In this document: positions 47,331 to 59,619 of the stretch, piece after piece
Position numbering within the stretch: position 1 is the stretch's first letter
How the letters are laid out: each line of letters starts with the position of its first letter
DNA from: Ehretia macrophylla
Taxonomy: Eukaryota; Streptophyta; Magnoliopsida; Boraginales; Ehretiaceae
Direction: 5' to 3'
Assembly (NCBI GenBank): GCA_037974665.1
Contig: CM075769.1
Location: 23,648,139-23,712,138 of the forward strand
DNA length: 64,000 nt
Translations under genes and position numbers: made by a program
The notes under the pieces: generated by a model
The model's database searches: none
Told to the model about the DNA's origin: nothing
What the model saw: only the letters and a program-made list of their open reading frames with translations

Positions 47331-50300
47331 TGTAACAGAACGATCCCTCACGGGACCGAGACCCCGATCCCAAAACCCTAAGACACGAAAAACGAGGAAA
47401 AACAAACAGAGTTTTCCTTATTTCTAGGCCAAACCAAAACCTGCAAGCAGAATAATTTCATCCAAAACATATCCATAGCATATATAAAGTTTCATCTCCA
47501 ATTCGTAAGACTATTCTAGCTTTATTTTCCCTTAGATATGTACATTCATGCTTCTGGACATAAACAATACTAATCTATTATATTTACTAAGTTGTCATAC
47601 AACTCTAATATCTTATAATTTAAACTTTAATTATATGTCTAATAATAATTACATACGAGAATACAAAATAGGGTACAAGCAAAGGTATTCAATTGTTTTA
47701 CACAAGTCCACATAGGACACCCATTCAATGCTACTAGCAATCACTGGGACACATGATCCTTCTCTTCTATCCCTCGAACTATCTTCGTCCTACTTGTAAA
47801 ATGTTAGAAAACGGGGAGTAAGCAACCATTATTGCTCAGTGAGGGAGGGAAAACATATAACCGAGGAGTTTTTGAAAATATTTTCATGCAATGCAACAAA
47901 CAACAGTAAAGTAAATTAAAAATACGAGACTATTATACAAATAACAAGCTATACATTACACATCAAAGAGAGAGAACAAACACGATAAGACAAGTACATA
48001 AAATAACCACGAAAATACAATATCAATACAAGTAATATTCAAGTATACGAAACTAGGTAACATGTATAAAGGAATACAATCAAAGGTAACTCTCCAACAA
48101 CTTAGGGCCTAAGCGAGAGTTACTCAAAAGGATACAAGATCAAAGGTAACTCTCCAAGGACTTAGAGCCCAAGCGAGAGTAACCTAATAAAAGGATGCTG
48201 CTTCAATCTCAAGCATGAACCACAAACCATGAACCGATAAGACAATAATGGTGACAACGATAACAATAAGCTGACATAACCCCAATTACTCCAGTGGGTG
48301 TACTCCAAATGTACCCCAAATCCTACGACCCAACTCTCCTAGGGCAGCATCCCTAGCGAAAGAGGGACTGGAACCATAGTAACCGAGGTATATCGGCAAG
48401 CCCGATGCCGCCCGGTTTCCCTGACACTTCCATGCCCAAATATTTGCGCAACCATGATATCGATCCACACAAGATAACAATAAACGAGATAATTTAATAA
48501 ACACATAATCGAGGGACAACAAAGTAGGTTGCCCTCGCACGTAAGTTACAATAGATAAGCAATATAACAATATACATAAGATACAAGCATATTCTAACAA
48601 AATAAGCATGCAATCCAATTCACGAAACTTCACCAAATAGATAAACATTCTGTACAAATACATTTAAACACTTAACTAATCAATTGAAGGTCAATTACTA
48701 CAACTATTTCAATGTTCTATAAACTAGCACTTTAGTTCAATTACATGCACATACTACACATAAACCACGTAACCCACAACCAACTATTCTATACATCTAA
48801 GGACACTTTATGACACTTTCTAATGCTAGGAAAACTCATTTTAAACCACAACTACTACTTAACCCCAAAATCCCCTTTGGTCACTTTACACTACAAGTCC
48901 CCTAACCACACATTAAATCAATGTCATAAATGTACCATAGTCACTACCTAACATATTTAACAACAACTAATGCACCCAAACACTCCCAGACAACAAACCT
49001 ACACATGGCCCCTTTAGTGTTCAATTCAATTAATCAAGTTTTAACCATTTTAAACACTAATTTAGGTTTAATAACACCTATGACACACTTAGATATCATA
49101 TAATTAAGCTTATAATCAAGAAATAACATTTAGCCCTAAAAAGTACTATTCATCTTCTTCAACCTCAAGCCATTTGCAAAATCTCACAATCCAAGCTATT
49201 CAACTACATAAAACAAGTCTATATAGTTAGGAAACACTAAAACATACAACGATCTAGCATTATTTTAGCATATAACATCAAAACAAGAATTTGCATAAAC
49301 ATAATATAAACTTTAAATGTATGAAATAATGAAATCCCTTTCCTTGTACTAACTCAAATTTGCAAGAAAAGGCTCAATTTCTCTTTTCTCTTTCTTCTTT
49401 CCTTGGTCGTTGGCTTCTCTTCTTCCTTTTTTATTCTTTTTTTGGCCGAGATGCTCTCTGTTTTTTTTTATATGTTGGCTGATCAAGCTTATTAAAGAAG
49501 CTTCTTGATATATATATTTTTTCTTTTCATTTTGCCGATTTAGCTTTTATATCTTATTATTTTATTATTTTTTTCTTTCCTTGTTTACCCGATTGTGGTG
49601 GTGGTGATGTGTTATATATCTTTTGATATATTTTTTTTTGTTGTGTTGAAATATGTGGCTAAAAATTAAATCAACAAGTCAAAATGTAACAAAAGATCTA
49701 GAATGTCGAGTCTTACTAATTAGCTCATTCAATTCCGGGTCCGGGCTTTTCATTCGAACAATAAGACGAATTAATTTAGAGGCACAAAAAATAAATTTAA
49801 ATCAATAAAATAATAAAGTAAGTGTCCCGAGTTAGTCATTTAAATATAATTTAAATAATTTCAATTAATGAAAATAATAATTTAATTACTTTAGGTAAAT
49901 CTATTAAATACAATTAAGATAAATGTGTATAGTAAAAATAATGAAATACTATTCATATGATAAAATGTCTCTACTAAAACTCACACTCCAGAAATGCAAT
50001 GCAATTTTCAATGTACGTAGTCAAGAAATGATCTAAGGAAGTTAGCTATGTGATCATAAAAATTAAATAAAATAGTTAAAAATTTGGCCCAGGCTCCAGG
50101 CCTAAAGTTCAATTAATGGAATTTTACTTTAAAATGCAATATTCTAAATCCAAATAATTCAAATGTTAAAATAACAAGTTAATCATTTTTAATAAATTAA
50201 TCAAATGCGGTTTGCACGTTTTCTAAGAAATTTGAAAATTAAAGTTAATAAACATATGCAATTAATGAAAATAAGCACATGTTTGCATGCAAACATTTAA

Positions 50301-50361
50301 AATAACATGTAAACATATAAAAGTAGATAAAATGGCTATATGCTGGGGTCAGGGCATCACA
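47331..50361 (-). repeat. LARD2 3' LTR
   Basis: 3031 bp, plus-strand ends TGTAACAGAACGATCC and CAGGGCATCACA. It contains two 60-bp tandem units with a GGTAACTCTC...GAGAGTTAC palindrome (48085-48184), the conserved hairpin (47819-47838) and TTGGCCGAGATGC beside a pyrimidine tract (49380-49460). The frame 48286-48663 recurs in the other LTR only in damaged form and is not a gene. Confidence 0.9.
48085..48184. repeat. 60-bp-period palindromic repeats in LARD2 LTR
   Basis: Units start at 48085 and 48145. Each has inverted arms GTAACTCTC and GAGAGTTAC (the second ends GAGAGTAACC) around CTTAGGGCCTAAG-like cores. The 5' LTR has the same pair at 52191 and 52251, the second being split by solo LTR C. 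Confidence 0.8.
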
Positions 50362-50376
50362 CTCTTCCCCCTTATA
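50362..50376 (-). other. LARD2 polypurine tract
   Basis: The element strand reads TATAAGGGGGAAGAG against the LTR. Confidence 0.8.
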
Positions 50377-51430
50377 ATAATTGAGTTCTCGCAATTCCTG
50401 CTTCACGTGTCTTTTCTTTTTGAGCTTCATCAATTCTAATCCCGTACACCAGATGAACTCAAGAAAACACCAAATATGAGCCGAGTAAGAAATCCGAATA
50501 AGAACTCCAAGGGACAACCTCACAGAGAATACCGAGAAAGAATGCCAGAAGTCATGATAGAATACTCGAATTCGATTAAGAATCCCACAGAAAATGTCGT
50601 TCCTTCAATAAGGATATCATAAAGGAATACCGGATAGAAAGTTCGAATAGAATACCGAGATGATACCAAATAAGAAACCCGAGGTGAAATTCCGAAATAG
50701 AAGTTCGAATAAGAAATTCAAATACATTTAAGAAGAAGCTGAGCAAAAACCCAATCATATTCACCATAAGAAGTTCTTTGTAAGGTTTCCAAATAAGAAT
50801 TCCCAAATATAACCATATAAGAACTTCGAACAAGCATGCCAGAAATTAGATATTAAGTAGAATTCCCAAGCAAAATATCAAATAAGATAACCAAATAAGA
50901 TCCCAAATACCAATCACTGAATACTGGGAAAAGTGTCAGAGAGAGTACCTAAGAAGAATACTGTGCTTCTAACATTAATGTTAAGTTGAATATCAAATGA
51001 AGATTCCCGGGTCAAGAGACTGAGTAGGAGTACCAAGCACTGTAGATAAGCCCAGATTAAGATTTCGTAGAAAGATTTTGAAGAAGAATTCCAATAGCCA
51101 CCACTTACTGATTATATATAACCAAGCTCAAAAGGTCTTTCATTGATCATGGCTTGCCGATCACCCGAGGGAGAGGAAGATAGGAAAGGACTATATGATG
51201 CACGTTTACTATGCTATATAACATTTCTTAATTCAAGTAGTTCATATACCACATATTCAAAACACTTGCACATTACAAACACTTAACACATTATAAGCTC
51301 ATAGCATATTTTAACACTTAGCATACAATTCACGTATATCACACTACCCACATAACACACTTCACAAGCACACATTCAAAGGTTTCTACCTAAAAGGCCG
51401 AAGACCCTATCCCGGCTTGTGAGCTAGCTA
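50377..51430 (-). repeat. LARD2 internal domain of degenerate short repeats
   Basis: No retroviral genes. Plus-strand text is a chain of variants of CGAATAAGAATTCCAAATA: AATCCGAATAAGAACTCC, CCAAATAAGAAACCCGAGG, GTTCGAATAAGAAATTC, CCAAATAAGAATTCCC. On the element strand this is GGAATTCTTATTTGG, the same phrase as in the LARD1 interior. The frames at 50245-50833 derive from it. Confidence 0.75.
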
Positions 51431-51445
51431 AGCTTTGATACCACA
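51431..51445 (-). other. LARD2 primer-binding site
   Basis: The element strand reads TGTGGTATCAAAGCT, the Met-tRNA type with one change (TGGTATCAAAGC instead of TGGTATCAGAGC). Confidence 0.8.
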
Positions 51446-52256
51446 TGTAACAGCCCGATCCCTCACGGGACCGAGACCCCGATCCCAATACACAAAAAAT
51501 GAGGGAAAACGAACAGAGTTTTACTTGTTTCTAGGCCAAACCAGAACCTGCAAGCAGAATAATTTCACCCAAAACACATCCATAGCATATATAAAGTTTA
51601 TCTCCAATTCGTAAGACTATTCTAGCTTTCTTTTCCCTTAGATATGTACATTCATGCTTCTGAACTTAAACAATACTAATCTATTATATTTACTAAGTTA
51701 TCATACAACTCTAATATCTTATAATTTAAACTTTAATTACATCTCTAATAATAATTACATACGAGAATACAAAATAGGGTACAAGCATAGCTATTCAATT
51801 GCTTTACAAAAGTTCACATAGGACACCCATTCAATGCTACTAGCAATCACTGGGACACATGATCCTTCTCTTCTATCCCTCAAACTATCTCCGTCCTACA
51901 TGTAAAATGTTAAAAAGCGGGGAGTAAGCAACCATTGTTGCTCAGTGAGGGATGGAAAACATATAACTGAGGAGTTTTTGAAAATATTTTCATGCAATGC
52001 AACAAATAACAGTAAAGTAAATTAACAATACGAGACTATTATACAAATAACAGGCTACACATTACACATCAAAGAGAGAGAACAAACACGATAAGACAAG
52101 TACATAAAGTAACCATGAGAACACAATATCAATACAAGTAATATTCAAGTATACCAAACTAGGTAACACGTATAAAGGAATACAATCAAAGGTAACTCTC
52201 TAAGGACTTAGGGCCCAAGCGAGAGTTACTCAAAAGGATACAAGATCAAAGGTAAT

Positions 52257-54708
52257 TGTCACACCCTGACCCAACCCCACACTAAAGGTTAAGTCCGGAC
52301 CCGACAAACAGACATAGTCTCCTCTGTACCGTGGGCAATCTGGTTACCTGCAAACATAAAATAAAGCCACAAACACAATCCACAACCTTTTCCAACTCCA
52401 AATCCATAACTTTTCCCAACTTCAAGGCCATCCGAGCCTTAAGCAAGACAAGACATTACCACACACAAGCATGCAAGGTTAAGCCGTTGAAATTTTATCT
52501 TTTTAATCCACTTATCTTACCGTTCTAACATTATCATTTAAACATTCTTATAATTTAAGACCAACCGTCCAACTAGCTTCCATTCACACACAAGCAAACA
52601 ACATAAAAGATAAGTAAAGTTAAGCTATTACAGGCCACTACCATTCAAGCCATACATTAATCTAGCTATTACAATCCTTCAACAACTCCAAATATATACA
52701 ACCCATAAGCACAAATAGAACATAGTACAATACAAGCATCAACAACTCCAAATATATACAACCCATAAGCACAAATAGAACATAGTACAATACAAGCAAA
52801 GTCTTCACACAGACCAACAAGCAAACACTCCGACCTCAAGCAATAAGCACACGGCAACATTGCAATCAAAGTAACTCCTCCAACTGCACCTCCTCCTCTT
52901 CCTCAACAACTAAGAGTTGGGGGTCTATCTCGGCACCTCCTGAAACATGTTTAACAAGGTATGAGCAACCACAATTGTTCAGTGAGGGATATAGTCTACC
53001 GGGGCATGCAATGCAATAGTTAACACAAGTAAAACATTTAAACAATATAAATATCAAATAAACAGCAGTTACCACACATTTAAAAAGGATACGATCAATG
53101 TCCCTTATCACTTCAACCCTCGAACCATGAACCACGATCCACGAACCACGATATGCCAGTATCCCAAATACCAATAGGTACTCCAGATGTACCCGATCCT
53201 ACGACCCAACACCCCCTGGCATATTTCATACTAGGCGAGTAAGGGACTAGGGTACGGGGCTAGAGCAACCAATACTGGCAAGCCCGATGCCGCCTAGTGA
53301 GGCCCATCACACCAGTTCCGAACACTGAGGTTGTATAACCATCAAACAGCAGCACATAACACAACAATATAACAATATAACAATAAAAGCTATAAAACAC
53401 ATAAATGAGGGACAACAAAGTAGGTTGCCCTCAAACATGAATTTCAATATATAAACAGTTCTATAAGCATTAAAATAACAAGTTAAGAGAGTCCTCAAGC
53501 CTTAAAAACCCATTTTTAGGTTCTAAATGAAACACGAATCAAAATCTACACAAATTAACTATCACACATCTCTAATAGCACCAAAATATTACTATCAAAG
53601 CCTTAAAAACCCATTTTTAGCAGAGAAGCTCGGGAAGGCCCTAAGGGTGCATTGAACTATAGCTACCCAATCCGCCCTGCAATTCAATGCAACGAAAGCA
53701 CCAAAAGTGCTTTCATGCCTAGTAGAACCCTAAATTAGCTTCAATTTGTACCCGGATTCACTTTTCATTCAAAGCCCCTTTCGAAATTTAGCCAATTTTG
53801 CGTTTTAACTAAACTCCGAGCAATTTAACTACATGTGGTCACTAAACTATCTTTATTAACATCTATAACACCTAATTGAAGCATAGAATACAACACTAAG
53901 ACACATTTTTACAAAATCCTAAAAATATTACTATTCATTGTCACCTACAATTGGATATTCATATTTAACCATTAAAAAAACTAAGTAACTACACAAACAT
54001 GGTCTCTATAGCATGTAGGCAACATATAAAGCAAGATTTAACCATTTCATATGCTATTAACAACAAATCTAAAAATTGCATATTATGACATAAACATTAA
54101 AAAAAAAATGCAAAATCCCTCACAAATCAAGATGTGGATGCTTGTAGAAGGCTCTAAGTTGCTCCAAAGTGCTTCCAAACTCAAGCTAGAGTGTCAAATT
54201 GCAAAGCTTGGATGAGTTTTCTTCTTCTTTTTTCTCTTTCTGATTCTCGGGTTTGGGCAGGACAAAACGGGAATTATTTGATTTGCTTTTGAGCTATGTA
54301 GTATGTGTATGTGTAATATTATGTACATGCTATGTATATATTTTAATTAGGTACCTTATTTGGTCCACAAAAATGCAAGACTAAGTTAAAAACAAACCCA
54401 AGATTTAATTAAATATTAGCTAGCTCAAAATCAATGTTAGACAATGTGTCATTAGTCCACAAAAAGCCTATGTTTTTACTATTCATCGAACCGCAAAATA
54501 TTTTCTAAACGAGCGCTCCTATCACGCAATACTCAAATTCTCATTTTTCTCAATCCTTAAATAAGTAATATAGCTTAGGAAAAATATTAATTCAGAGAAA
54601 ATTAGCAGTTGAAAATTATAATGAATAGTAACTAGGGATGTAACAAGTAAATGTACAAATAGGTATGCAGCAGTTAATATGAATATGAAGAATGTCTCGG
54701 GCGTCACA
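52257..54708 (-). mobile_element. solo LTR 'C' inside LARD2
   Basis: 2452 bp, plus-strand ends TGTCACACCCTGACCC and CGGGCGTCACA, target duplication GTAAT/GTAAC (52252-52256, 54709-54713). I set it on the minus strand because its hairpin (52962-52981) and its GTTTCAGGAGGTGCCG block run that way, as in the other families. No internal region is present, so it is a solo LTR of a further gypsy family. Confidence 0.8.
52679..52798. repeat. perfect 60-bp tandem duplication
   Basis: 52679-52738 and 52739-52798 are identical by eye at all 60 positions (TCAACAACTCCAAATATATA... to ACAAGCA). Full identity inside an old-looking LTR means a recent duplication or an assembly artefact. Confidence 0.9.
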
Positions 54709-57269
54709 GTAACTCTCTAATGACTTAGGGCCCAAGCAAGGGTTACCTAATAAAAGGATACTGATTCAATCTCGAGCATGAACCACGAACCAATAAGATA
54801 ATAATGGTGACAACGATAACGATAAGCCAACATAACCCCAATCACTCCAGTGGGTGTACTCTTGATTTATCCCAAATCCTACGACTCAACTCTCCCAAGG
54901 CAGCATCCCTAGTGAGAGAGGGAATGGGACCACGGTAGCCGAGGTATACCGGCAAGCCTGATGCCCCCTGACTTCCCCGACATTATTATGCCCAAAGGGT
55001 TGCGCAACTATGATATCGATCTACACAAGATAACAATAAACGAGATAATTCAATAAACACATAATCGAGGGACAACAAAGTAGGTTGCCCTCGCATGTAA
55101 GTTACAATAGATAATCAATATAACAATATACACAAGATACAAGGATATTATAACAAAATAACCATACAATCCAATTCATGAAACTTAACCAAATAGATAA
55201 ACATTCTATACAAATACATTTAAACACATAACTAATCAATTGATGATCAATTACTTCAACTAATTCAATGTTTTATAAACTAACACTTTAGTTCAATTAC
55301 ATGGACATACTACACATAAACCACGTAACCCACAACCAACTATTCCATACATCTAAAGACACTTTATGACACCTTCCAATGCTAGGAAAACTCATTTTAA
55401 ACCACAACTACTACTTAACCCCAAAATTCCCTTTGGTCACTTTACACTACAAGTCCCCTAACCACACATTAAATTAATGTCATAAATGAACCATAGTCAC
55501 TACCTAACATATTTAACAACTACCAATGCATCCAAACACTTCCAAATAACAAACCTACACATGGCCCCTTTAGTGGTCAATTCAATTAATCAAGTTTTAA
55601 CCATTTTAAACACTAATTTAGGTTTAATAACACCTACGACACACTTAGATATCATATAATTAAGTTTATAATCAAGAAATAATATTTAGCCGTAAAAAAG
55701 TACTATTCATCTTCTTCAACCTCAAGCCATTTTGAAAATCTCACAATCCAAGCTATTCAACTATATAAAACAAGTCTATATAGCTAGGAAACACTAAAAC
55801 ATACAACGATCTAGCTTTATTTTAGCATATAATGTCAAAACAAGAATTTGCATAAACATGGTATAAACTTTAAATGTATGAAATAATGAAATTCCTCACC
55901 TTATACTAACTCAAATTTGCAAGAAAAGGCTCAATTTCTCTTTTCTCCTTCTTCTTTCCTTGGTTTTTGGCTTCTCTTCTTCCTTTTTATTCTTTTTTGG
56001 CCGAGATGCTCTCTGTTCTTTTTTTATATGTTGGTCGATCAAGCTTATTAAAGAAGCTTCTTGTTATATTTATTTTTTCTTTTCATTTTTCCGATTTAGC
56101 TTTTATATCTTATTATTTTATTATTTTTTTTCTTTCCTCGTTTACCTGATTGTGGTGGTGGTGATATGTTACATATCTTTTGATATATTTTTTTTGTTGT
56201 GTTGAAATGTGTGGCTAAATATTAAATCAACAAGTCAAAATGTAACAAAAGATCTAGAATGTCTTGTCTTACTAATTAGCTCATTCAATTATGGGCCTGG
56301 GCTTTTCATTCGAACAATAAGACGAATTAATTTAGAGGTACATAAAATAAATTTAAATAAATAAAATAATAAAGTAAGTGTCCCGAATAAGTCATTTAAA
56401 TATAATTTAAATAATTTCAATTAATGAAAATAATAAATTAATTACTTTAGGTAAATCTATTAAATACAATTAAGTTAAATATGTATAGTAAAAATAATGA
56501 AATACTATTCATACGATAAAATGTCTCTACTAAAACTCACATTCCAAAAATGCAATGCACGTAATATTCAATGTACGTAGTGAAGAAATGATCTAAGGAA
56601 GTTAATTGTGTGATCAGAAAAATTAAATAAAATAGTTGAAAATTTGGCCAGGGCTCCAGGCCAAAAGTTCAATTAATGGAATTTTTCTTTAAAATGTAAT
56701 ATTCTAAATTCAAATAATTCAAATGTTAAAATAGCAAGTTAATAATTTTTAATAAATTAATCAGATATGGTTTGCACGTTTTCTAAGAAATATAAAAATT
56801 AAAGTTAATAAGCATATGCAATTAATGAAAATAAACACATGTTTGCATGCAAACATTTAAAATAGCACGTAAACATATAAAAGTAGATAAAATGGCCATA
56901 TGCTAGGGTCGGGGTATCACACTGTATGTTGGGCATAGGGGTTTGACTTGTTGGAACATGCTTATGCAATATAGAATCCATGTCGTCGCGTGATGGACTA
57001 ATCGTTCCCTTGTGATTATTTAGTAGATCGTCTTAATCTGAGCTTAGTGATGTACTCTAGGAGTATGTCAGATATTTGGCTTGAGGGTTACTCTCTAGAT
57101 CAAATGTTTCATATCCAGTGGATGGTTACTTAAAGGATTTAGATGTCTCAAGAAAAAGATGCAATCAAGAAAGAGATAGTACATGGAAAGTCTTTCTTGT
57201 TTGTGAGAGTTACATGGAGAGGTATTTTGATCATTCTACTTAGTAGGTTGTAAACAAAGGTCACACTTA

Positions 57270-58107
57270 CGGTATGTTTGGATTGAGGGGAATGAGTGGA
57301 AAGAGAGGTAAAAGGATGAGTTAAAAGATACTCTCCCTTGTTTGTTTTGGAAGGTTTTCAAGGGGAAGAGTAATACAGGGATCAACACAACCCCTCATAT
57401 GCCTCATTTTTCTTTCCTCTCAATTTGGGGTAAAATAGGGGGAAAGAGAGCCAAAAAAATTTTGATACCAATTTGACCTCCTCATTTGTTCATCTTCTCA
57501 ACCGAAATTTTATGGGTGTAATGAAACTGTATGCATTTGTATGTGTATGTACGACTTTGAGGTTGTGTATGGTGTATGTATTTGTGTAAAAAACCTGTGT
57601 GTATGCAGCTTGTGTGTGTATGTGTAGTTTTATGTATGCAAATGAGTGTGTAGTGTGTAGCTGTGTTAATGTGAGGAAGAAAAAGATATAAGAATAAATC
57701 ATGAAAAACAAAGAAAAATGGAACATGCCGTAAAGCTACAGGTATTGTCTTTTTTTCTTCTTTTGTTCCTTTTGGGCAAATGTTGTAAGTGGCATTCGAG
57801 GTGAAAAAGATAGAGGAAGAGAAGAAAAAAAGTAAAAAGAAAAAAGAATAAGGAAGATAATGTTGAAGATTGGTAAAGTTTAATATAAATTAAGAGAATA
57901 GTTTAAAAGTCATTTTACACATAAAATTTATCCCTGCCTCCCATTTTCTTCCTAATCCAAACAAAATACACATATAATCTTTTATGATACTCTATTTCCC
58001 TCAAATTTTCCAATCTAAACATGATTTAATTCTCTAATCTCTTCTCCTTTATGATTCTCTCCCTCCCTCTCATTTACTAAACTTTTTCCCTCAATCCAAA
58101 CACACTG
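57270..58107. mobile_element. MITE, Tourist-like (TTA target duplication), in solo LTR B
   Basis: Left end CGGTATGTTTGGATTGAGGG; inward from the right end CAGTGTGTTTGGATTGAGGG. The 20-bp repeats differ at two positions. Both flanks are TTA (57267-57269, 58108-58110). It is 838 bp with no transposase, and it shares the TGTTTGGATTG core with the MITE at 35102-35634. Confidence 0.88.
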
Positions 58108-58651
58108 TTAGTTTGACAAGTTTTTGCATTCAGCAGTAAACATCTTAGAGTGCAACCATGACTTTTTAGTGAAATCAGTCAGGTTGAAAAACCTTAATGT
58201 TCTATAGGCATTAGCAGGGACAATTTGGTCTTTGCAGTTGCCAAGTTGTTTATGTCTTTTGGTTTCTCTTCTAGTCTATTTCCTTTTAGATATTTGTTAA
58301 AGTTTCCTAGTTGCTTATTGTATTTAGAGTTGCTAAATTAAAGTATCCAATTACAACTTAGTATCCTATTTAGGAGAATATCCTATTTGGATTAGTTGTG
58401 GATAATTTGAAAACTAGCAATTAATTAATTTTAGCAAAATAATACATGGGCTAAGCAAGATGAGCCAAGTTGGCGCCTAGCCCACCTAGGCCATGGTCCA
58501 CACATGTGATTGAGGAGAGGAAGGAATAATTAATAGTTTAATTAAATATGCTATTGGACTAGTTAAGTCCTAAGGTGCATAGGATTAGCTTTTGGGCTTG
58601 GAATCCAAATCTTATTTCATCTAAGATTAACTACTAAGGCTATTCTATATC

Positions 58652-58660
58652 TATAAATAG
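58652..58660 (+). promoter_or_regulatory. solo LTR B TATA box
   Basis: TATAAATAG in CTATCTATAAATAGAGCTC, an arrangement typical of strong plant promoters. Confidence 0.55.
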
Positions 58661-59125
58661 AGCTCATCTTCCACCTTTATAATTCTCACCTTTCTCATGA
58701 GAAAAAGAAGATAGAAAAGCTCCTTCTCTCTAGTTAAGATCACATGTTTGAGGCTAGGAATTACTAGAGAAAGAATCCCACAATTCTTCATCATCTAAGA
58801 GAAGGAAGAAGGTCGTAGAAAAGAAGATCAAAAGCTCTTCATTCATCCTAGGCATAGAGATTTTCAATGAGCAAGAAGAAGATCAAGTTTTTGTGTTTTT
58901 CGTTAAGTTTCAAAAGTTAACGAGTAAAGGTAACAAAACTATCTCTTGTTGGATTTTATTCTTTATGAATTGTTTATACACATATTCTTAGTATTCTTGT
59001 AATAACTCATCTTATAACTTGTGGTTTGATCCTAAATTAGTATGATATCAAGTTTCCATTGCGTTTGTATGCTTTAAATTTTTTAAACAGTATACTATAT
59101 TTAAGTAGCATGCACCTTCAGTCAG

Positions 59126-59619
59126 GACAAAAAGTCATATGATAAGACACTCCTGAGTCTAAATACCATAGAGAGTAAGAGACATACCAGAAGAGACAAC
59201 AGTAGAAGCTGCAAGATGTGGATTACCCGAAGTAATAAGAGCTTGGTGAATCATATCTTAGACTGCCTCAAGAGTGACAATAGAGGCGGTTGGAGAAACA
59301 ACAGTAGCATCATGCAGATGGGTACCCTTTTGAGTATGTTTAAGATGAAGACAATCTGACTTCTAGTGTATTGGTTTGCGGCAATAGCAACAACATGATT
59401 TCTTTGGCTTATTCTAGAAGAAGAAGATGAAGACATTGGAGAAGAGCTAGAACTATTTTGAAAGGCAATAAGTGCAGTATTAGATGAGGGATGAATATGA
59501 ATGCCTTTTTGGGTTTGTTCTGTATGTAGCTTAGAAAAGATGCTATCAATAGTCGGTAAAGGCTTTTAATGCAGAATTGAACTCCTGAGTGACTCGAAAT
59601 CATCAGTAAGAGCAAGAAG
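59126..59619 (-). pseudogene. Copia gag knuckle and protease start
   Basis: The minus strand shows a zinc knuckle, KPKKSCCYCRKPIH-stop-KSDCLHLK (C-x2-C-x4-H-x4-C with a stop inside, about 59330-59400). A linker follows (HDATVVSPTASIVTLEAV), with a stop near 59250. Then, in a shifted frame, WYLDSGVSYHMT appears, the Copia aspartic protease motif with intact D-S-G (about 59128-59165). The protease continues on the far side of solo LTR B. The right border at 59619 is the start of element D. Confidence 0.75.

Larger units (their letters stand above)
47331..56921 (-). mobile_element. LARD2: large non-autonomous LTR element with a nested solo LTR
   Basis: 3' LTR 47331-50361, PPT 50362-50376, gene-less internal region, PBS 51431-51445, 5' LTR 51446-56921 (interrupted by solo LTR C). 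Flanks are CTGTG (47326-47330) and CTGTA (56922-56926), a 5-bp duplication with one change. The LTR end and leader resemble LARD1 (GGGATCGGGCTGTTACA then TGTGGTATCAAAGC; GCTCACAAGCCGGGATAGGG against LARD1 GCTCATAAGCCAGGACAGGG), so the two are related families in opposite orientation. Confidence 0.88.
51446..56921 (-). repeat. LARD2 5' LTR, interrupted
   Basis: Two pieces, 51446-52256 and 54709-56921, which together match 47331-50361. It starts TGTAACAGCCCGATCC and ends GGGGTATCACA. The frames at 55960-56205 come from its pyrimidine tract. Confidence 0.88.
46783..59120 (+). mobile_element. solo LTR 'B', split by LARD2 and a MITE
   Basis: Starts TGTTGGGATTAGTATGCCC and ends GCACCTTCA, with a perfect target duplication GTCAG (46778-46782, 59121-59125) inside the Copia protease. 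Without LARD2 and the MITE it is about 1.9 kb. No PBS, coding sequence or second LTR copy is visible, so a solo LTR is the simplest reading. A TATA box, TATAAATAG, is at 58652-58660. Pieces visible: 46783-47330, 56927-57269 and 58108-59120. Confidence 0.75.
36679..59619 (-). mobile_element. Ty1/Copia element split by three insertions
   Basis: The pieces, read right to left on the minus strand, are: knuckle and protease 59126-59619; protease tail, integrase, RT and RNase H 46782-43953; RNase H end, PPT and 3' LTR 37223-36679. The reading sense resumes across each insertion after removing the insert and one copy of its target duplication. This fixes the order and shows it is one element. Its 5' part is cut at 59619 by element D, so gag and the 5' LTR are presumably beyond the window. 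It carries many stops and is old. Confidence 0.85.

Noticed and set aside
52257..54708. Complete small retrotransposon (TRIM) instead of a solo LTR
   Set aside because: I could find only one pair of TG/CA ends and no repeated terminal sequence, PBS or PPT inside.
55960..56205. Phe/Leu-rich frame in LARD2 5' LTR
   Set aside because: It is a translation of the LTR pyrimidine tract. The equivalent 3' LTR position does not keep the frame.
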